Source: Comamonadaceae bacterium (lineage in GTDB: Bacteria; Pseudomonadota; Gammaproteobacteria; Burkholderiales; Burkholderiaceae_C). Taken from it: a stretch of DNA of 64,000 bases. The first letter of the stretch is position 1. Each line of letters begins with the position of its first letter. The stretch covers positions 62,001-126,000 of the forward strand of contig JAIYBB010000007.1 in the NCBI GenBank assembly GCA_027488735.1, written 5' to 3'. Below, piece by piece: positions 21,769 to 31,664 of this stretch. The position numbers were made by a program, and so were the translations under genes. The notes below the pieces were generated by a model that was given only the letters and a program-made list of their open reading frames with translations, did no database searches and was not told the DNA's origin.

Positions 21769-22722
21769 ATGAAATTCATCAGTGTTGTTTTAGTTTTGTT
21801 CATGGCCATGGCCAGTACGCATGCAGACGCCGCTAAGCGCATGGGCGGAGGCAAATCCTTTGGCAAACAATCGGGCAATGTGACCCAGCGTGATGCCGCC
21901 CGTCCTGCCCCGGGTGCGTCGCCCAATGCGGCACCTTCCCAATCAGCTGCGGCTGCTGCTCCACGTCGTCCTTGGGGCGCCATGCTGGGCGGTTTGGCCG
22001 CAGGTCTGGGTTTGGCTTGGTTGGCCAATTCCTTGGGCTTTGGTAGCGAATTCGGTCAAATCCTGATGTTTGGCTTGCTTGCCATGTTGGCTGTGGGTGT
22101 GATCGGCTACTTCATGCGCCGTCGTGCAACCGCCACACCCAGCCCCTACGCCTACGGTGGTGGTGGTGGGTCGTCCATCAACCCAGGCCATATGCCGCAA
22201 TACAACCCAGCCAAAGTGGGTAACGATGCCTCTGCCAGACCGTGGGAGCAGACAAACACCTCTTTTGACAGTTCGGCTGCCCCTCGTGGGGGCGTGCGTA
22301 TTGGCTCATCTTTGGTCGGAGGAAACCAAAATTGGTTCATTCCCGCAGACTTTGACGTGCAAGGGTTTGTGTCTGCCGCCAAACAAAACTTCATCAGTTT
22401 GCAAGCAGCTTGGGACCATGCAGATATTCCTGCATTGCGCGCCATGATGACCGACAGCATGTTGCTTGAAATCCAAACCCAATTGGCCGAAAGAGGGCAG
22501 TTGGTGCAAGGCCCTAACTCCACCGAAGTGGTCATGATTGAAGCTCAATTATTGGGTATTGAGGACTTGGGTGAGGGCTACATGGCCAGCATTGAGTTCT
22601 CCGGCATGATCCGAGAGGAGCCCCATGCAGCCCCCAACCCGTTCCGCGAGGTATGGAACATGACCAAGCCAAAAACAGGCGGCGCAGGTTGGTTGGTAGC
22701 AGGGGTGCAAGCTCTGCAATAA
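21769..22722 (+). CDS. Tim44-like domain membrane protein
   Basis: 317 residues from the ATG at 21769 (MKFISVVLVLFMAMASTHADA); the open frame extends back into ubiE without homology. Signal peptide, Gly/Ala/Pro-rich low-complexity segment, two membrane helices (about 65-115), a Gly-rich linker, then a Tim44/MBA1-like domain (about 195-317, beginning FVSAAKQNFISLQAAWDHAD). Bacterial members are of uncertain function. It lies between ubiE and ubiJ-ubiB, a conserved betaproteobacterial location. Its last codons are duplicated downstream (see the repeat). Confidence 0.85.
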   Translation: MKFISVVLVLFMAMASTHADAAKRMGGGKSFGKQSGNVTQRDAARPAPGASPNAAPSQSAAAAAPRRPWGAMLGGLAAGLGLAWLANSLGFGSEFGQILMFGLLAMLAVGVIGYFMRRRATATPSPYAYGGGGGSSINPGHMPQYNPAKVGNDASARPWEQTNTSFDSSAAPRGGVRIGSSLVGGNQNWFIPADFDVQGFVSAAKQNFISLQAAWDHADIPALRAMMTDSMLLEIQTQLAERGQLVQGPNSTEVVMIEAQLLGIEDLGEGYMASIEFSGMIREEPHAAPNPFREVWNMTKPKTGGAGWLVAGVQALQ

Positions 22723-22806
22723 CCCGGATCCGGTGCTTGCAACCCTGCCGCCCCCTTTTAAGGGGGCGGATTTTTTAGCAGGGGTGCAAGCCTTGTAATA
22801 ATCCGG
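22697..22806. repeat. Direct repeat flanking a terminator, with an internal inverted copy
   Basis: TAGCAGGGGTGCAAGC plus about 15 similar bases occurs at 22697-22727 (overlapping the 3' end of the Tim44-like gene) and again at 22776-22806, 79 bp apart. Between them GCTTGCAACCCTGC (22735-22748) is the reverse complement of GCAGGGGTGCAAGC with one mismatch and can pair with either copy. Pairing with the second copy encloses the terminator hairpin. Confidence 0.75.
22748..22776 (+). terminator. Intrinsic terminator between Tim44-like gene and ubiJ
   Basis: CCGCCCCCTT (22748-22757) pairs with AAGGGGGCGG (22760-22769), followed by ATTTTTT. Strong GC stem and U-tract. Lies 67 bp before ubiJ, so ubiJ-ubiB probably have their own promoter or depend on read-through. 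Confidence 0.85.
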
Positions 22807-22842
22807 TCTGTCAGTTTTTTTATCAGCACACCGGACTTTTTC

Positions 22843-23358
22843 ATGGCCATTGCTTCTTCTCTTGCAGACATGTCTGCCCGTTTGTCCGGTTTCATGCTGG
22901 CATTTCGTTTGCCTGATTGGCTGCTGCACGAGTTGCAGGACAAACTGGTGCTGGTGCTCAACCATGTCATTGGTCAGGAACCGGCAGCCACAGAACGCTT
23001 GCGCAGGCAGCAAGGACAATGCATTCAAGTCAGTTGGCGAGACTATCGTTTGCAATGGGTGATCACCCCGGCTGGTTTGTTGAACCGCGCCGAAGCCCAA
23101 GCCGTTGCCAATTTGCATTTGCACATCAACCAAGACCAACCGCTGTCATTGCTACAAAGCTTGGCCAAAGGTGAAAAGCCGACCATGCGAATTGATGGCG
23201 ATGTCATGCTGGCCGCCGATATCAATTGGCTGGTAGACCATGTACGCTGGGACATGGAGGAAGATTTGTCGCGGTTGTTTGGCGATGCCGCAGCGCATCA
23301 CATGGCGACTTTTTTCAAACGCATTGCCACCGCCTTGCGCGAGTTTGCCGCCAAATGA
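22843..23358 (+). CDS. ubiJ: Ubiquinone biosynthesis accessory factor UbiJ (SCP2 domain)
   Basis: 171 residues. Position directly before ubiB with a 4-bp ATGA overlap, SCP2-like sterol-carrier fold ([24 protein letters not shown] segment) and the [19 protein letters not shown] motif match UbiJ. It gathers ubiquinone intermediates for the soluble Ubi complex. ATG at 22843. An internal hydrophobic face rather than membrane helices is expected. Confidence 0.9.
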   Translation: MAIASSLADMSARLSGFMLAFRLPDWLLHELQDKLVLVLNHVIGQEPAATERLRRQQGQCIQVSWRDYRLQWVITPAGLLNRAEAQAVANLHLHINQDQPLSLLQSLAKGEKPTMRIDGDVMLAADINWLVDHVRWDMEEDLSRLFGDAAAHHMATFFKRIATALREFAAK

Positions 23359-24926
23359 CCCGTTTATACCGCGGCGTTTTCATCATCTGGATAGTGTTGC
23401 GTTTTGGTCTGGATGAGTTGCTGCTCTCCGGCTTCAAGCAACCTTGGTTGATCCGGGCAACTCGGGTACTCACCTTTGGGCGCAACCTCTCCGCACCGCG
23501 CGGGCAACGTTTGCGCCAGGCACTTGAACACCTCGGCCCCGTGTTTGTGAAGCTGGGCCAAGTGCTGTCTACCCGCCGAGATTTGCTGCCCAGCGATATC
23601 GCCGACGAATTGGCCAAATTGCAAGACCAAGTGCCACCGTTTCCCTCTGAAGTGGCGGTTGCCTCTATCGAGCGAGCATTCAGGCGTCCGGTCGACGAAA
23701 TTTTCAGCCGATTTGACCGAGTGCCAGTGGCCAGTGCCTCTATTGCCCAGGTGCATTTTGCGAGTTTGCGCAACAGTGCCGGGCAAGAGCGTGAGGTGGC
23801 GGTGAAAGTGTTGCGCCCCGGCATGCTGCAAGTGATCGACAAAGATGTCGAGTTAATGCGCACCATGGCCGTTTGGCTGGAGCGCTTGTCTCACGACGGC
23901 AGACGACTCAAGCCGCGCGAGGTCGTGGCCGAGTTCGACAAATATTTGCACGATGAACTGGATCTGGTGCGTGAAGCGTCCAACGCCACACAATTGCGTC
24001 GCAACATGATGGGCTTGAACCTGGTGCTGATTCCAGAAATGGTCTGGGATTACTGCACCCGCGATGTCATCGTTATGGAGCGTATGCACGGTGTGCCGAT
24101 CAGCCAAGTGGCTGCATTGCGTCAAGCTGGGGTGGATATTCCGAAGTTGGCCCGTGACGGTGTGACCATATTCTTCACCCAAGTGTTTCGCGATGGATTT
24201 TTCCATGCCGACATGCACCCCGGCAATATTCAGGTGAGTTTGGCATCTGCTACTTTTGGCCAATATGTGTCATTGGACTTTGGCATTGTCGGCACGTTGA
24301 CCGAGTTTGACAAAGAATATTTGGCGCAAAACTTCACGGCTTTCTTCCGGCGCGATTACAAGCGGGTCGCCGAATTGCACATCGAGTCAGGCTGGGTGCC
24401 CGCCCATACCCGGGTCGACGAGCTTGAGTCTGCGATCCGTGCCGTGTGCGAACCGTATTTCGATCGGCCGCTGAAAGAAATATCTTTGGGCATGGTGTTG
24501 ATGCGCTTGTTTCAGACCTCGCGCCGTTTCCAAGTTGAAATTCAACCCCAATTGGTGTTGTTACAAAAAACCTTGCTCAATATTGAAGGCTTGGGACGCC
24601 AACTGGACCCAGAGCTGGATTTGTGGAGCACGGCCAAACCGTTTTTAGAGAAATGGATGCTCGAACAGGTTGGGCCGCAGCGCCTGTGGAAGCAACTCAA
24701 AGACGAAGCGCCGCAGTTGGCCAAAATGCTGCCCGAGTTGCCGCGTTTGGTCCATGCGTTTTTGCGCCGCGACCACGAGGAAGAAAAACGTCAATTGCAC
24801 GAGTTGATACGCATGCAACAGCGGACCAACCGTTCCTTGCAAGCCATATTGCTGTTGGCCCTGGGTTTCTTTGCCGGCTTGGTAGTTACCGCGCTCTTGG
24901 GCCTGTGGAGTCTGGGCCAAAGTTGA
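23355..24926 (+). CDS. ubiB: UbiB atypical kinase/ATPase for ubiquinone synthesis
   Basis: 523 residues from the ATG at 23355 that overlaps the ubiJ stop. ABC1/ADCK/UbiB family: [14 protein letters not shown] carries the KxGQ motif, the Ala-rich loop region is [13 protein letters not shown], catalytic loop [12 protein letters not shown] and LDFGIVG are present, and two C-terminal membrane helices ([20 protein letters not shown]) anchor it. Supports early ubiquinone steps. Stop codon abuts the convergent permease stop with no gap. Confidence 0.96.
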   Translation: MTRLYRGVFIIWIVLRFGLDELLLSGFKQPWLIRATRVLTFGRNLSAPRGQRLRQALEHLGPVFVKLGQVLSTRRDLLPSDIADELAKLQDQVPPFPSEVAVASIERAFRRPVDEIFSRFDRVPVASASIAQVHFASLRNSAGQEREVAVKVLRPGMLQVIDKDVELMRTMAVWLERLSHDGRRLKPREVVAEFDKYLHDELDLVREASNATQLRRNMMGLNLVLIPEMVWDYCTRDVIVMERMHGVPISQVAALRQAGVDIPKLARDGVTIFFTQVFRDGFFHADMHPGNIQVSLASATFGQYVSLDFGIVGTLTEFDKEYLAQNFTAFFRRDYKRVAELHIESGWVPAHTRVDELESAIRAVCEPYFDRPLKEISLGMVLMRLFQTSRRFQVEIQPQLVLLQKTLLNIEGLGRQLDPELDLWSTAKPFLEKWMLEQVGPQRLWKQLKDEAPQLAKMLPELPRLVHAFLRRDHEEEKRQLHELIRMQQRTNRSLQAILLLALGFFAGLVVTALLGLWSLGQS

Positions 24927-25757
24927 TCATTCTTGCGGCAAACGTTGGCTAAGACGCGCTTGCCGTGCAGTGTGTATCCCATAAATCACCACTGCCAAAG
25001 TCACCACCAACATCAATAGACTCGCGGCAGCATAAATGGAAGGGTTGACGCCGCGGCGTGCGTAATTGAAGATGACCTGAGGCAAGGTGGTCACACCCGG
25101 ACCCGCTAAAAATTCAGATATCACCACGTCATCGAAAGACAGCGTGAAGGTCAGCAACCATGCCGCCACCAAGGCTTGCGACATATTGGGTAATGTGACC
25201 AGAAAAAACACTTGAAAGGGTCTGCAACCCAAGTCAAGTGCCGCCTCTTCAATCGAACGGTCCATGTCTTTGAGCCGCGACTGAATCACGACACTAGCAT
25301 ACGCCATGCCCAGCAAGGCATGCCCCAGCACGATCGTCAAAGTGCCGCGTCCGGGCGGCCAGCCCAGCAAACGTTCCATGCCGACGAACAGCAGCAGCAA
25401 GGACATGCCAATGATGACCTCAGGCATAACCAACGGCGAAGCAAGCATGGCGTTGAACAAATTGCGGCCGCGAAAAGCACCGAAGCGAACCAGTGCATAG
25501 GCCGCCAGCGTTGCCAGCACCGTGCCGAGTGTGGCGCTTAGAAAAGCCACCTTCAGGGACAGAAAAAATCCGTCTACCAAGCGGCTGTCGTTGACCAATG
25601 CCTGGTACCAGCGCAAAGAAAAACCGGTGAACACGCTGTCTTGGCGCGTGCTGTTGAAAGAAAACACCACCAAAAAAGCCAAGGGCAAATAAAAGAACCC
25701 ATAAACACCCGCGAGCCAAAATTTGCCCAAGTGTTGACGCCACCAAGCCAGGCTCAT
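24927..25757 (-). CDS. potI: Polyamine ABC transporter permease (PotC/PotI-like)
   Basis: 276 residues from the ATG at 25755-25757, which overlaps the upstream permease stop by 4 bp (ATGA). Six membrane helices and the inner-membrane EAA loop (SIEEAALDLGCRPFQVFFLV) typical of the MetI-like permease fold in putrescine/spermidine uptake. Paired with the PotH-like permease; the ATPase must come from elsewhere. Exact substrate (putrescine or spermidine) is inferred from the binding protein. No gap to the convergent ubiB. Confidence 0.88.
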   Translation of the reverse strand: MSLAWWRQHLGKFWLAGVYGFFYLPLAFLVVFSFNSTRQDSVFTGFSLRWYQALVNDSRLVDGFFLSLKVAFLSATLGTVLATLAAYALVRFGAFRGRNLFNAMLASPLVMPEVIIGMSLLLLFVGMERLLGWPPGRGTLTIVLGHALLGMAYASVVIQSRLKDMDRSIEEAALDLGCRPFQVFFLVTLPNMSQALVAAWLLTFTLSFDDVVISEFLAGPGVTTLPQVIFNYARRGVNPSIYAAASLLMLVVTLAVVIYGIHTARQARLSQRLPQE

Positions 25758-26701
25758 GTGCGTAACTCCTGTTCGGATTTGCGCTCTACGCGTTGGTTGT
25801 ACCAAGCCAGCGGCATGACGATGCACACAATCATGACAATGGCCAAGGCACAGGCGCGCGGCCAGTTGTTGCTGCTGAACATTTCGTCCCACACCACACG
25901 CCCGATCATCAAGTTTTCAGCGCCACCCAACAGCGAAGGAATGACGAATTCGCCCAAGCAAGGAATGAAGACCAGCATCGAACCAGCAACGATGCCCGAG
26001 CGGCTGAGCGGCACCGTGACCAACCAAAACGTCTGCCAAGGGGTGGCTCCCAAATCTTGCGAGGCTTCCAGCAACCTGCCATCAAGCTTGACCAAATTGG
26101 CATACAAGGGCAGCACCATGAATGGCATGTAGACATAGGTCATGCCCACGAGCATGGAAACATCGCTGTAGAGCAATTGCAGCGGTTCATTCACCAAACC
26201 GACCGCCATCAACAGGTGATTGATGATGCCTTGCTCGGTCAGCAGACCTTTCCATGCATAAACACGCAGCAAAAAAGAAGTCCAAAACGGCAGCATCACC
26301 ATCAAAAGCAATAAGGGGCGCACAGCGGCTGAACTGCGTGCCAAAAAATACGCAAAAGGGTAACCGAAGAACAGACACAGCAGTGTGGTCCACAAGGCGT
26401 ATTTCAAAGACAGCAGGTAAGAATCGGTGTAGAGCGTTTGCAACCAGTTGCCCGTGTCAACGTCTTGCAAAAGAGTCAGGTAATTGGAAAGCTTCAAGTG
26501 AAGCAATAAGTGACCATCGCGAATTTCCGCCAAGGGAGCGAAAGGGTCTAGGCCTTCGCCCATGTCGGTCACGCTGATGCGCAACAAAATGAAAAAAGGC
26601 ACCGCAAAAAACAGCAGCAGCCAAAACCACGGCACAGCCAGCAGCATATTGCGTCCATGACGCAATGCAAACTGGTGCCAAGAAACCACTAGGGTTGTCA
26701 C
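25754..26701 (-). CDS. potH: Polyamine ABC transporter permease (PotB/PotH-like)
   Basis: 315 residues. Begins with a basic N-terminal stretch, then a first helix (NMLLAVPWFWLLLFFAVPFFILL) and further MetI-like helices; the EAA loop is LLEASQDLGATPWQTFWLV. Homologous to PotB/PotH. Lies 69 bp after the binding-protein gene with a hairpin in the gap, and overlaps the next permease by 4 bp. There is no potG-type ATPase gene between binding protein and permeases, where it normally sits. Confidence 0.88.
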   Translation of the reverse strand: MTTLVVSWHQFALRHGRNMLLAVPWFWLLLFFAVPFFILLRISVTDMGEGLDPFAPLAEIRDGHLLLHLKLSNYLTLLQDVDTGNWLQTLYTDSYLLSLKYALWTTLLCLFFGYPFAYFLARSSAAVRPLLLLMVMLPFWTSFLLRVYAWKGLLTEQGIINHLLMAVGLVNEPLQLLYSDVSMLVGMTYVYMPFMVLPLYANLVKLDGRLLEASQDLGATPWQTFWLVTVPLSRSGIVAGSMLVFIPCLGEFVIPSLLGGAENLMIGRVVWDEMFSSNNWPRACALAIVMIVCIVMPLAWYNQRVERKSEQELRT

Positions 26702-26727
26702 GAACTGGGCAACGGGGTAAGCAAGAG

Positions 26728-26763
26728 GCAGCGGTGGTTCAAATAAAGAGGAAGCACCGCTGC
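26728..26763 (-). promoter_or_regulatory. Intercistronic hairpin between potF-like and potH-like genes
   Basis: GCAGCGGTG (26728-26736) and CACCGCTGC (26755-26763) form a perfect 9-bp stem with an 18-nt loop. No U-tract follows, so it is likely a 3'-end stabiliser or partial attenuator that lets the binding protein be made in excess over the permeases, as in other binding-protein operons. Confidence 0.5.
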
Positions 26764-26770
26764 GCCAGGA

Positions 26771-27904
26771 TCACTTGCCTTTTTTGAAGTTGGTGTAGAC
26801 CGAGGTCAAGGACTCGCGGGTGGCATTGCCCAGAGCTTCGGGTGCAACCATCAGCGCCAAGTTGGCATCGTCCGGAAAAACGGCTTTGTTTTGCGCCACT
26901 TCCGGGGTGACCAGAGGCACGCTGGCTTTGGTGGCAGTGGGGTAGCCCAGTTCGTTGGTTTGCGAAGCAGACACCTCGGCCTTGAGGTAGTAGTTGATGA
27001 AGGCCATGGCATTGTTCGGGTGCTTGGCATCAGCAGGCACAGCGATGGTGTCAAAGAAAATCAAGCCACCGGTCTTGGGCAGCAACACTTCGATTTCAAC
27101 GCCGCTTTTGTTTTCAGCAGCACGGTTGGCGGCTTGGATGAAGTCGCCGGCCCAACCGAGCGCGACACAGGCTTTGGAGCCAGCCAGATCATCGATCATG
27201 GTGCTGGAGAACAGGCGAATATCTTTGCGAACTTTGGCCAGCATTTCGCCCGCCGCTTTGTGGTCAGCTGCATCTTCTGAATAGGCTTTTTTGCCAATGT
27301 AGTGCAACGCAGGAGGCAAGACTTCGGTGGGTGAATCCAGATAGGCGATGCCGCAGGATTTGAGTTTGCTGGTGTAGGTGGGGTTAAATACCAAATCCCA
27401 TGCGTTGTCAGGCATGGGCGTGCTGCCGAGGGCTTTGGCTACTTTTGCTTTGTTGATGGCAACAGTGGTGAAACTCCATGCCCAAGGGATGACATATTCA
27501 TTGCCGGGGTCGACACCGACCAATTTACCCATCAGGTTGGTGTCCAGGTTTTTGTAATTGGGGATTTGTGATTTGTCGAGTTTCTTGAGCAAGCCCGCAT
27601 CGATTTGGGCTTTGACAAAGACGGATCCAGGTACCACGATGTCGTAGCCAGTGTTGCCAGCCACCAGTTTGGCTTGCAAGCCTTCGTTGTTTTCGAAGGT
27701 CTGGTAATTCACTTTGATTCCGGTTTCTGTTTCGAAATTCGCGATCAAGTCTTTGGCGACATAGTCGGGCCAGTTGTAAATATTGAGCACTTTTTCTTCG
27801 GCATTGACAGCGGCGACCGGTGCAACTGCTTGGGGCTCCTCTTTCTTTCCGCAAGCGGCGACAGCCAGAACAGCAACGAGTACCAGTGAAAAACGATGAA
27901 TCAT
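26771..27904 (-). CDS. potF: Polyamine-binding protein (PotF/PotD-like lipoprotein)
   Basis: 377 residues. N-terminal lipoprotein signal (VLAVAACGKKEEP, lipobox AVAAC), then the type 2 periplasmic binding fold with LNIYNWPDYVAKDLI, GYDIVVPGS, NEYVIPWAWSFTTVAIN and LGWAGDF, the aromatic/acidic binding-site regions of PotF/PotD. It captures putrescine or spermidine and delivers it to the two permeases downstream. First gene of a three-gene operon lacking its ATPase. Being lipid-anchored is less usual than the soluble E. coli PotF. Confidence 0.88.
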   Translation of the reverse strand: MIHRFSLVLVAVLAVAACGKKEEPQAVAPVAAVNAEEKVLNIYNWPDYVAKDLIANFETETGIKVNYQTFENNEGLQAKLVAGNTGYDIVVPGSVFVKAQIDAGLLKKLDKSQIPNYKNLDTNLMGKLVGVDPGNEYVIPWAWSFTTVAINKAKVAKALGSTPMPDNAWDLVFNPTYTSKLKSCGIAYLDSPTEVLPPALHYIGKKAYSEDAADHKAAGEMLAKVRKDIRLFSSTMIDDLAGSKACVALGWAGDFIQAANRAAENKSGVEIEVLLPKTGGLIFFDTIAVPADAKHPNNAMAFINYYLKAEVSASQTNELGYPTATKASVPLVTPEVAQNKAVFPDDANLALMVAPEALGNATRESLTSVYTNFKKGK

Positions 27905-28080
27905 GATGAGTTTGACTCCAGAAAAATAGGTGGGTGGTCAGGACTGAACCTGCGCAAGCTGGCAGGAAACACTAGTATATGTAATCGCTGCAGACCCTAG
28001 CAGGAAATTCCTTATTGGCAAGCGCAAAAGCTTACAATCAACGGCTTTGCCCACCCTGACCAGAACCTTGCGGTAACACC

Positions 28081-28401
28081 ATGCCAATTTATGCCTATAA
28101 ATGCGGAGCTTGCGGTTTCGCGAAAGACTATTTACAAAAAATTTCAGACCCTGCGCTGACAGATTGCCCCCAATGCGGCAAACCCAGTTTTTCCAAGCAG
28201 TTGTCTGCGCCCGGTTTTCAGCTCAAGGGATCGGGTTGGTATGCGACAGATTTCAAAAATACTACCCCGTCAACTGCCCCCGCCACAGCAGACGCAGTCA
28301 GTGCCCCGGCCAGTGATGCCCCAGCGAGTAGCGAACCGGCTAAATCTGATACGCCTGCGGCCAGCGCCAGCGCCTGCGCACCGTCGTGCGCCTGCCATTA
28401 A
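28081..28401 (+). CDS. FmdB-family zinc-ribbon protein
   Basis: 106 residues. CxxC-x~20-CxxC zinc ribbon (YKCGACG ... DCPQCGK) of the FmdB putative regulatory family in residues 1-55, then FQLKGSGWYATDFK, then a Pro/Ala/Ser-rich tail ending with Cys residues (CAPSCACH). Function unknown in this family. First of fmdB-DUF502-aspS, an order conserved in betaproteobacteria. Divergent from the potF-like gene, with a 176-bp intergenic region. Confidence 0.88.
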   Translation: MPIYAYKCGACGFAKDYLQKISDPALTDCPQCGKPSFSKQLSAPGFQLKGSGWYATDFKNTTPSTAPATADAVSAPASDAPASSEPAKSDTPAASASACAPSCACH

Positions 28402-28419
28402 TTCTTATTTTTAATTGCC

Positions 28420-29064
28420 ATGAACATCAAAAAGTACATATTCGCTGGGTTGCTGGTGTGGCTGCCATTGGCCATTACCTTGTGGGTGCTGAGCTGGTTG
28501 GTGGGTGCCATGGACGGCATTTTTGCCAACGTGCTGTTTGGCTTGAGCAGCGTATTGCCCCAAAACATAGGCGACTCCTTTCAGCACTTGCTGCAAATCC
28601 GCGGTCTCGGGGTGGTGTTGGTGTTCGTGGTGCTGGTGGCCACTGGCGCTTTTGCCTCGAATGTCGCCGGACGTTGGTTGGTTACCCAATGGGACAAGTT
28701 GTTCACCAATATTCCCATCGTCAAATCCATTTACACCAGCGTCAAAAAGGTTTCTGACACCTTGTTTTCCAGCAATGGCAATGCATTTCGTCAAGCGGTG
28801 CTGATCCAATACCCGCGACAAGGCACGTGGACCATTGCGTTTCAAACCGGAACACCCAGCGGCGAGGTGGCGGTCCATCTCGGCGAGGGCTACATCAGCG
28901 TGTATGTGCCCACCACGCCCAACCCGACCAGCGGTTTTTTTCTGGTGGTGCCCTCAGCTGATGTGATTGAACTTGAAATGAGTGTGGACCAAGCCTTGAC
29001 CTATGTGATTTCCATGGGGGCGGTGTCCCTCGATCAGCCACCTGCGGCCAAACTCCCTTCCTGA
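28420..29064 (+). CDS. DUF502 inner-membrane protein
   Basis: 214 residues. Two hydrophobic segments ([20 protein letters not shown] near 8-27; [20 protein letters not shown] near 66-85) and the family motifs [18 protein letters not shown] and [16 protein letters not shown]. Membrane protein of unknown role, 18 bp after the fmdB gene and 59 bp before aspS. Confidence 0.88.
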   Translation: MNIKKYIFAGLLVWLPLAITLWVLSWLVGAMDGIFANVLFGLSSVLPQNIGDSFQHLLQIRGLGVVLVFVVLVATGAFASNVAGRWLVTQWDKLFTNIPIVKSIYTSVKKVSDTLFSSNGNAFRQAVLIQYPRQGTWTIAFQTGTPSGEVAVHLGEGYISVYVPTTPNPTSGFFLVVPSADVIELEMSVDQALTYVISMGAVSLDQPPAAKLPS

Positions 29065-29123
29065 TTGGGGCCATCGCTTGGCGGCCCTTTTTATTAGAAA
29101 CTTGTAACGAAAGAATTTTCACC

Positions 29124-30923
29124 ATGGCAATGCGATCTCATTACTGCGGCTTGGTCACCGAAGCCCTTCAAGGACAAACCGTCACCTTGTGCGGTTGGGT
29201 CAATCGCAGACGCGACCACGGTGGCGTGATTTTTGTCGACTTGCGTGACCGCGAAGGTTATGTGCAGGTGGTTTGCGACCCGGACCGCGCCGAGATGTTC
29301 AAACAGGCCGAAGAACTGCGCAACGAGTTTTGTATCCAGATCAAAGGTCTGGTGCGTTTGCGCCCTGACGGCACCACCAACGAGAACCTGAAAAGCGGCA
29401 AGATTGAAGTGCTGTGCCACGAACTCGTGGTGTTGAATCCTTCGGTCACACCACCTTTCCAATTGGACGATGACAACTTGTCCGAGACCACACGCCTGAC
29501 ACACCGCGTGCTCGATTTGCGCCGTCCTTACATGCAGAAAAACCTGATGCTGCGCTACAAAGTGGCGATGGCGGTGCGCAAGTTTTTAGATGCCAACGGG
29601 TTTGTCGATATCGAAACGCCCATGCTGACCAAGAGCACGCCCGAGGGTGCGCGTGACTATTTGGTGCCCAGCCGTGTGCACGACGGTCACTTTTTTGCAT
29701 TGCCGCAGTCGCCTCAGTTGTTCAAACAGTTGTTGATGGTTTCCGGTTTTGACCGCTACTACCAAATCACCAAATGTTTCCGTGACGAAGACTTGCGTGC
29801 TGACCGCCAGCCCGAATTCACCCAGATCGATATTGAAACCTCGTTCATGGACGAGGAAGAAATCCGCGCTTTGTTCCAAAACATGATCAAAGGCGTGTTC
29901 GTTGAAACATTGGGCATTGAACTCGGCGACTTCCCCATCATGGCCTACAGCGAAGCCATGCACCGTTTCGGCTCTGACAAGCCCGATTTACGCGTCAAGC
30001 TCGAGTTCACCGAGTTGACCGATGTCATGGCTGATGTGGATTTCAAAGTCTTCAGCGCACCGGCCACCACACCCGGCGGTCGCGTGGTCGCGTTGCGTGT
30101 ACCGAACGGCGGCGAAATGAGCCGTGGCGAGATCGACAGCTATACCGAGTTTGTGAAAATTTACGGCGCCAAGGGTTTGGCGTGGATCAAGGTCAACGAT
30201 GTGGCCGCAGGCCGCGATGGCTTGCAGTCGCCCATCGTGAAAAACATCCACGATGCCGCCATTGCCGAAATCTTGAAACGCACTGGTGCGCAAAACGGCG
30301 ACCTGTTGTTCTTCGGCGCTGACAAAGCCAAGGTGGTGAACGACGCCATCGGCGCACTGCGCTTGAAAGTCGGCCACAGCGAGTTCGGTAAAAAGCAAGG
30401 TTTGCTGGAAAACCGCTGGGCGCCATTGTGGGTGGTCGACTTCCCCATGTTCGAGTACGACGAAGAAGCCCAGCGTTACAACGCGGTGCACCACCCGTTC
30501 ACCGCACCCAAAGACGGCCACGAAGACTGGATGGTCACCGCGCCTGAGAAATGCGTGGCCAAGGGCTACGACATGGTGTTGAACGGTTGGGAGATCGGCG
30601 GCGGCTCGGTGCGTATTCACCGCGCTGACGTGCAACAAAAAGTGTTTGACGCACTCAAAATCACACCGGAAGAAGCGCAAATCAAATTTGGCTTTTTGCT
30701 CGACGCTTTGCAATACGGCGCGCCGCCCCACGGCGGCTTGGCCTTTGGCCTGGACCGCATCGTCACCTTGATGACCGGTGCCGATTCCATCCGCGATGTG
30801 ATCGCTTTCCCCAAAACCCAGCGCGCCCAGTGTTTGCTCACCCAAGCACCGTCGCTGGTGGATGAAAAACAGCTGCGCGAATTGCACATCCGCTTGCGCA
30901 ACCTCGACGCCAAAGTAGCTTGA
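29124..30923 (+). CDS. aspS: Aspartate-tRNA ligase
   Basis: 599 residues, full bacterial length. N-terminal OB-fold anticodon domain ([20 protein letters not shown]), class IIb catalytic core ([18 protein letters not shown] motif 2; [13 protein letters not shown] motif 3) and the bacterial GAD insertion (about 300-415). Charges tRNA-Asp; a non-discriminating role on tRNA-Asn cannot be judged here. Followed 4 bp later by folE. Confidence 0.97.
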   Translation: MAMRSHYCGLVTEALQGQTVTLCGWVNRRRDHGGVIFVDLRDREGYVQVVCDPDRAEMFKQAEELRNEFCIQIKGLVRLRPDGTTNENLKSGKIEVLCHELVVLNPSVTPPFQLDDDNLSETTRLTHRVLDLRRPYMQKNLMLRYKVAMAVRKFLDANGFVDIETPMLTKSTPEGARDYLVPSRVHDGHFFALPQSPQLFKQLLMVSGFDRYYQITKCFRDEDLRADRQPEFTQIDIETSFMDEEEIRALFQNMIKGVFVETLGIELGDFPIMAYSEAMHRFGSDKPDLRVKLEFTELTDVMADVDFKVFSAPATTPGGRVVALRVPNGGEMSRGEIDSYTEFVKIYGAKGLAWIKVNDVAAGRDGLQSPIVKNIHDAAIAEILKRTGAQNGDLLFFGADKAKVVNDAIGALRLKVGHSEFGKKQGLLENRWAPLWVVDFPMFEYDEEAQRYNAVHHPFTAPKDGHEDWMVTAPEKCVAKGYDMVLNGWEIGGGSVRIHRADVQQKVFDALKITPEEAQIKFGFLLDALQYGAPPHGGLAFGLDRIVTLMTGADSIRDVIAFPKTQRAQCLLTQAPSLVDEKQLRELHIRLRNLDAKVA

Positions 30924-30927
30924 CACC

Positions 30928-31629
30928 ATGAGCAAATCTTCAGCAGACCAAGGCGTGCCTGTCTCCGTCAAAATCCGCGAGCGGGTGCTGGCGTCCAAGC
31001 AGCGTTTTCATGCGAACGACAACATCGCCGAGTTCATTCAACCCGGCGAACTCGAAGCCTTGCTGGATGAAGTTGAAGACAAAATGAAAGCCGTGCTCGA
31101 GAGTCTGGTGATTGACACTGACAATGACCACAACACCAACGACACGGCCAAACGCTTGGCCAAGATGTACATCAAGGAAGTGTTCAACGGGCGCTATGTG
31201 AGCTCGCCGGAGATCACTGAATTCCCCAACGCCGAGCGTTTGAACGAACTCATGATCGTCGGTCCCATCACCGTGCGCAGTGCGTGCAGCCACCATTTTT
31301 GTCCCATCATCGGCAAAATCTGGATTGGCATACTGCCGAACAAAAACACCAATGTCATCGGCTTGTCCAAGTACGCCAGACTGGCCGAATGGGTGATGGG
31401 CAGACCGCAAATCCAGGAGGAAGCGGTTGTTCAACTGGCTGACTTGATTCAACAAAAAACCCGTCCTGACGGTTTGGCGTTGGTGATGGAAGCCTCGCAT
31501 TTCTGCATGGCCTGGCGCGGCGTCAAGGACTTGGACAGCCGCATGATCAACTCGGTCATGCGCGGTGCTTTCCTCAAAGACCCGATTTTGCGGCGCGAGT
31601 TCCTGGCGCTGATCCCGCAAAAAAATTAA
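30928..31629 (+). CDS. folE: GTP cyclohydrolase I
   Basis: 233 residues. Zn/active-site segment SACSHHFCPIIGKIWIGI and the C-terminal ASHFCMAWRGVKD (second Zn Cys) and MRGAF motifs identify FolE type I, which converts GTP to 7,8-dihydroneopterin triphosphate for folate. 4 bp after aspS, so co-transcribed. In many relatives nudB follows aspS; here folE takes that place. Confidence 0.95.
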   Translation: MSKSSADQGVPVSVKIRERVLASKQRFHANDNIAEFIQPGELEALLDEVEDKMKAVLESLVIDTDNDHNTNDTAKRLAKMYIKEVFNGRYVSSPEITEFPNAERLNELMIVGPITVRSACSHHFCPIIGKIWIGILPNKNTNVIGLSKYARLAEWVMGRPQIQEEAVVQLADLIQQKTRPDGLALVMEASHFCMAWRGVKDLDSRMINSVMRGAFLKDPILRREFLALIPQKN

Positions 31630-31664
31630 CGCATGACGGGCTTGCCAGCCTTTGAGTGCCGCCT

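Noticed and set aside
29988..30998. 336-codon minus-strand frame opposite aspS and folE
   Set aside because: Antisense to two conserved enzymes and without any family resemblance.
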